From Xanthomarina maritima (lineage in GTDB: Bacteria > Bacteroidota > Bacteroidia > Flavobacteriales > Flavobacteriaceae), in assembly GCF_008084905.1 (NCBI RefSeq), contig NZ_VSFC01000012.1, forward strand, positions 185,912 through 249,911: a stretch of 64,000 nucleotides of DNA, written 5' to 3'. Positions 62,711-64,000 of this stretch are shown piece after piece (position 1 is the stretch's first letter; every line of letters starts with the position of its first letter). The position numbers were made by a program, and so were the translations under genes. The notes under the pieces were generated by a model. The model ran no database searches, was not told where the DNA came from, and saw nothing but the letters and a program-made list of their open reading frames with translations.

Positions 62711-63148
62711 ATGAAATCAATTCTTTACACCCTTATACTTTGTGGGTTATTCTACAGTTGTAAAACCAGTCAACCTAAAGAAATAAGCACACAGAAAGAT
62801 CAAATTAGCTTGATTGAGAATGATACAGTTTCTATTTCTAATGATGATTTAGAATACGAGTTAATAATTATTGAACCAGGTTATAATTTATGGTTAGAGA
62901 CTAGAGCTAGAGCTAGAGGCTACTATGAACAGGATTTTTTAGAGACCAGAAACAAACAATATGTAGATGCTTGGAATGAACGTGTATTGCAACCATTAAG
63001 ATATCAATCTGGATTGTATGATACACAAATATATTACAATCCGAATACAGACTATGGTTATGAAGTAAATTATAAACTCTATAACTATTTCATCTTCTTT
63101 CAGTTAACCTATAAACAAAAATTAACTAGTTATACTCCTAGAATTTAG
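62711..63148 (+). CDS. DUF6146-like lipoprotein
   Basis: The ATG at 62711 gives 145 residues with a lipoprotein signal ending FYSC (Cys16). The mature part has a 40-residue polar spacer and a conserved-looking core: YELIIIEPGYNLWLETRARARGYYE, then ETRNKQYVDAWNERVLQP and DYGYEVNYKLYNYFIFFQ. It resembles DUF6146 of Flavobacteriia; function unknown. The open frame from 62627 begins inside the serA terminator and is rejected as start. A near-consensus TATCTTTA lies just upstream. Confidence 0.8.
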   Translation: MKSILYTLILCGLFYSCKTSQPKEISTQKDQISLIENDTVSISNDDLEYELIIIEPGYNLWLETRARARGYYEQDFLETRNKQYVDAWNERVLQPLRYQSGLYDTQIYYNPNTDYGYEVNYKLYNYFIFFQLTYKQKLTSYTPRI

Positions 63149-63150
63149 AA

Positions 63151-63158
63151 TATCTTTG
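63151..63158 (+). promoter_or_regulatory. Promoter -7 element of the DUF6787-like gene
   Basis: TATCTTTG matches TAnnTTTG, 19 bp before the ATG at 63177 and directly after the stop of the DUF6146-like gene. Confidence 0.5.
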
Positions 63159-63176
63159 CACGACTAAAAAGTAGCA

Positions 63177-63671
63177 ATGAAACAATTTAAAACGAACTGG
63201 GAAATTCAAAAAAACTGGCAGCTTATTTTTCCAATTATGGGTATCTTGGGGCTAATCTATAGCTCCTTTAAATTGGCAAATGTCATATTAGGAGGCTATA
63301 ACTTGTATATTACAATTGCTGTTACTGCTACTCTATTTTATGTATTTTTAAAGTTTACACTATTATTATTTAAAAAATTAGAGAATAAATGGATCGTAGA
63401 TTATAAATGGGAAATGATTCGCATTTTTATTGTTTTTGCAATTACAGGTTCATCGTCTTTATTTATTGGAAGACCCATTATAAAACTATTAGGAATTACT
63501 AAAGAAAACTTAAATATTGTGGTCTATTGGGTTTTATATATTATTATTGGGCTTATTTTTTATCAGATCCTTTTAGTTTTTATTGGCTGGCTGTTTGGAC
63601 AGTTTAAATTCTTTTGGGAATTTGAAAAGAAAATGCTGAAGAGATTTGGGTTAAAACGCTTTTTAGATTAG
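63177..63671 (+). CDS. Four-helix membrane protein, DUF6787-like
   Basis: The 164-residue protein has four membrane helices (about 15-35, 42-62, 80-100, 115-140). It starts KTNWEIQKNWQLIFPIMG and ends FWEFEKKMLKRFGLKRF, with the basic ends likely in the cytosol. This pattern resembles DUF6787 proteins of Flavobacteriaceae; no function is known. It lies between a lipoprotein gene and a His-rich protein gene. Confidence 0.75.
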   Translation: MKQFKTNWEIQKNWQLIFPIMGILGLIYSSFKLANVILGGYNLYITIAVTATLFYVFLKFTLLLFKKLENKWIVDYKWEMIRIFIVFAITGSSSLFIGRPIIKLLGITKENLNIVVYWVLYIIIGLIFYQILLVFIGWLFGQFKFFWEFEKKMLKRFGLKRFLD

Positions 63672-63691
63672 TGCATAAAATCAAACAACAT

Positions 63692-64000
63692 ATGGTATTT
63701 AAATTGTCTACACTTATTTTAGTGTTGGCTTTACTAACACCTTCTGTTGTTAAGTTTACACATATTTTCAGTCATCATAAACACGAAGTTTGCAAAGGAG
63801 AATCTAAAACCCATTTACATACCTTAGATATTGACTGTACGTTTCATAAGTTTAAATTAAACAATCAGTATACATTTACTGTTCAGTCTTATAATCTTTT
63901 TGATATTGATGATAACTACAATCATATCTTCAGTCAGTATCTGTTTTTAAACACATTTCAACCCCTTCATTTTACTCTTAGAGGGCCTCCATTTAATAGT
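63692..64000 (+). CDS. His/Cys-containing secreted protein, 3' end outside the window
   Basis: From ATG 63692 (or GTG 63671 in frame) the frame is open to the right edge, 103 codons. It begins with a hydrophobic helix (MVFKLSTLILVLALLTPSV) and continues with a His/Cys-rich stretch (FSHHKHEVCKGE, THLHTLDIDCTFHKFK) that could bind metal. Proteins of this layout often stand before TonB-dependent receptor genes in Flavobacteriaceae; what follows is not visible here. Family not named. Confidence 0.65.
   Translation, partial: MVFKLSTLILVLALLTPSVVKFTHIFSHHKHEVCKGESKTHLHTLDIDCTFHKFKLNNQYTFTVQSYNLFDIDDNYNHIFSQYLFLNTFQPLHFTLRGPPFNS

Noticed and set aside
1-64000. CRISPR arrays, tRNA or rRNA genes, prophage, insertion sequences
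   Set aside because: None were seen by eye on either strand; a tRNA scan and repeat finder were not run, so short tRNAs cannot be fully excluded.

Overview
This window is AT-rich chromosomal DNA from a member of the Flavobacteriaceae (Bacteroidota), probably marine. The lineage call rests on several signs: many promoters with the Bacteroidota -7 element TAnnTTTG and no obvious Shine-Dalgarno sites, a type IX secretion cargo with a C-terminal sorting domain, bacillithiol synthase BshA, a fused NagZ/serine-hydrolase protein, a fused E1 alpha/beta dehydrogenase, and many Bacteroidota-type lipoproteins. No rRNA, tRNA, CRISPR array, prophage or insertion sequence was recognised. I do not name a genus.

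Layout. 0-9 kb: M16 peptidase lipoprotein, DUF1853 protein, OmpA-like lipoprotein, MDR reductase, tandem universal stress protein, DEAD/DEAH helicase. 9-16 kb: RluE-type pseudouridine synthase, a secreted unknown, a three-gene micro-ORF cluster (10795-11170) containing two tandem paralogous 28-residue peptides, a 3D-domain lipoprotein, M19 dipeptidase, fused branched-chain 2-oxoacid dehydrogenase E1, and a 2OG-Fe(II) dioxygenase. 16-27 kb: a compact operon (SUI1, DUF1835, nucleoside phosphorylase, cytosolic solute-binding-like protein), ung, YfcC-type carrier, hydrolase, MutS2, DCC protein and envelope proteins.

27-38 kb: a tight minus-strand run of DUF1704 metallopeptidase, N-formylglutamate amidohydrolase-like protein, mercaptopyruvate-type sulfurtransferase and GshB-like ATP-grasp ligase, followed by a dicarboxylate symporter, aroC, an LpxH-like phosphatase and a GlcD/Fe-S fusion oxidase. 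38-46 kb reads as an amino-sugar region: nucleotidyltransferase plus sugar kinase pair, GH109-like enzyme, BshA and a NagZ-AmiE-like fusion. 46-50 kb: small lipoprotein, TerC, and a type IX cargo gene whose signal-peptide region is broken by a 1-nt frameshift and a TAG codon.

50-58 kb: parE and parC in one transcription unit with two unknown genes between them, then a barrel protein and ychF. 58-64 kb: a second small gene with a 1-nt homopolymer frameshift in its lipoprotein signal, divergent ferredoxin/LuxC genes sharing a palindromic promoter, serC-serA, DUF6146 and DUF6787-like proteins, and a His-rich protein cut by the right edge.

Most genes are housekeeping. The items best supported as new are the twin 28-residue peptides, which differ only by conservative changes, the four-gene DUF1704/GshB-like cluster in a bacillithiol-type genome, and the palindrome shared by neighbouring promoters.
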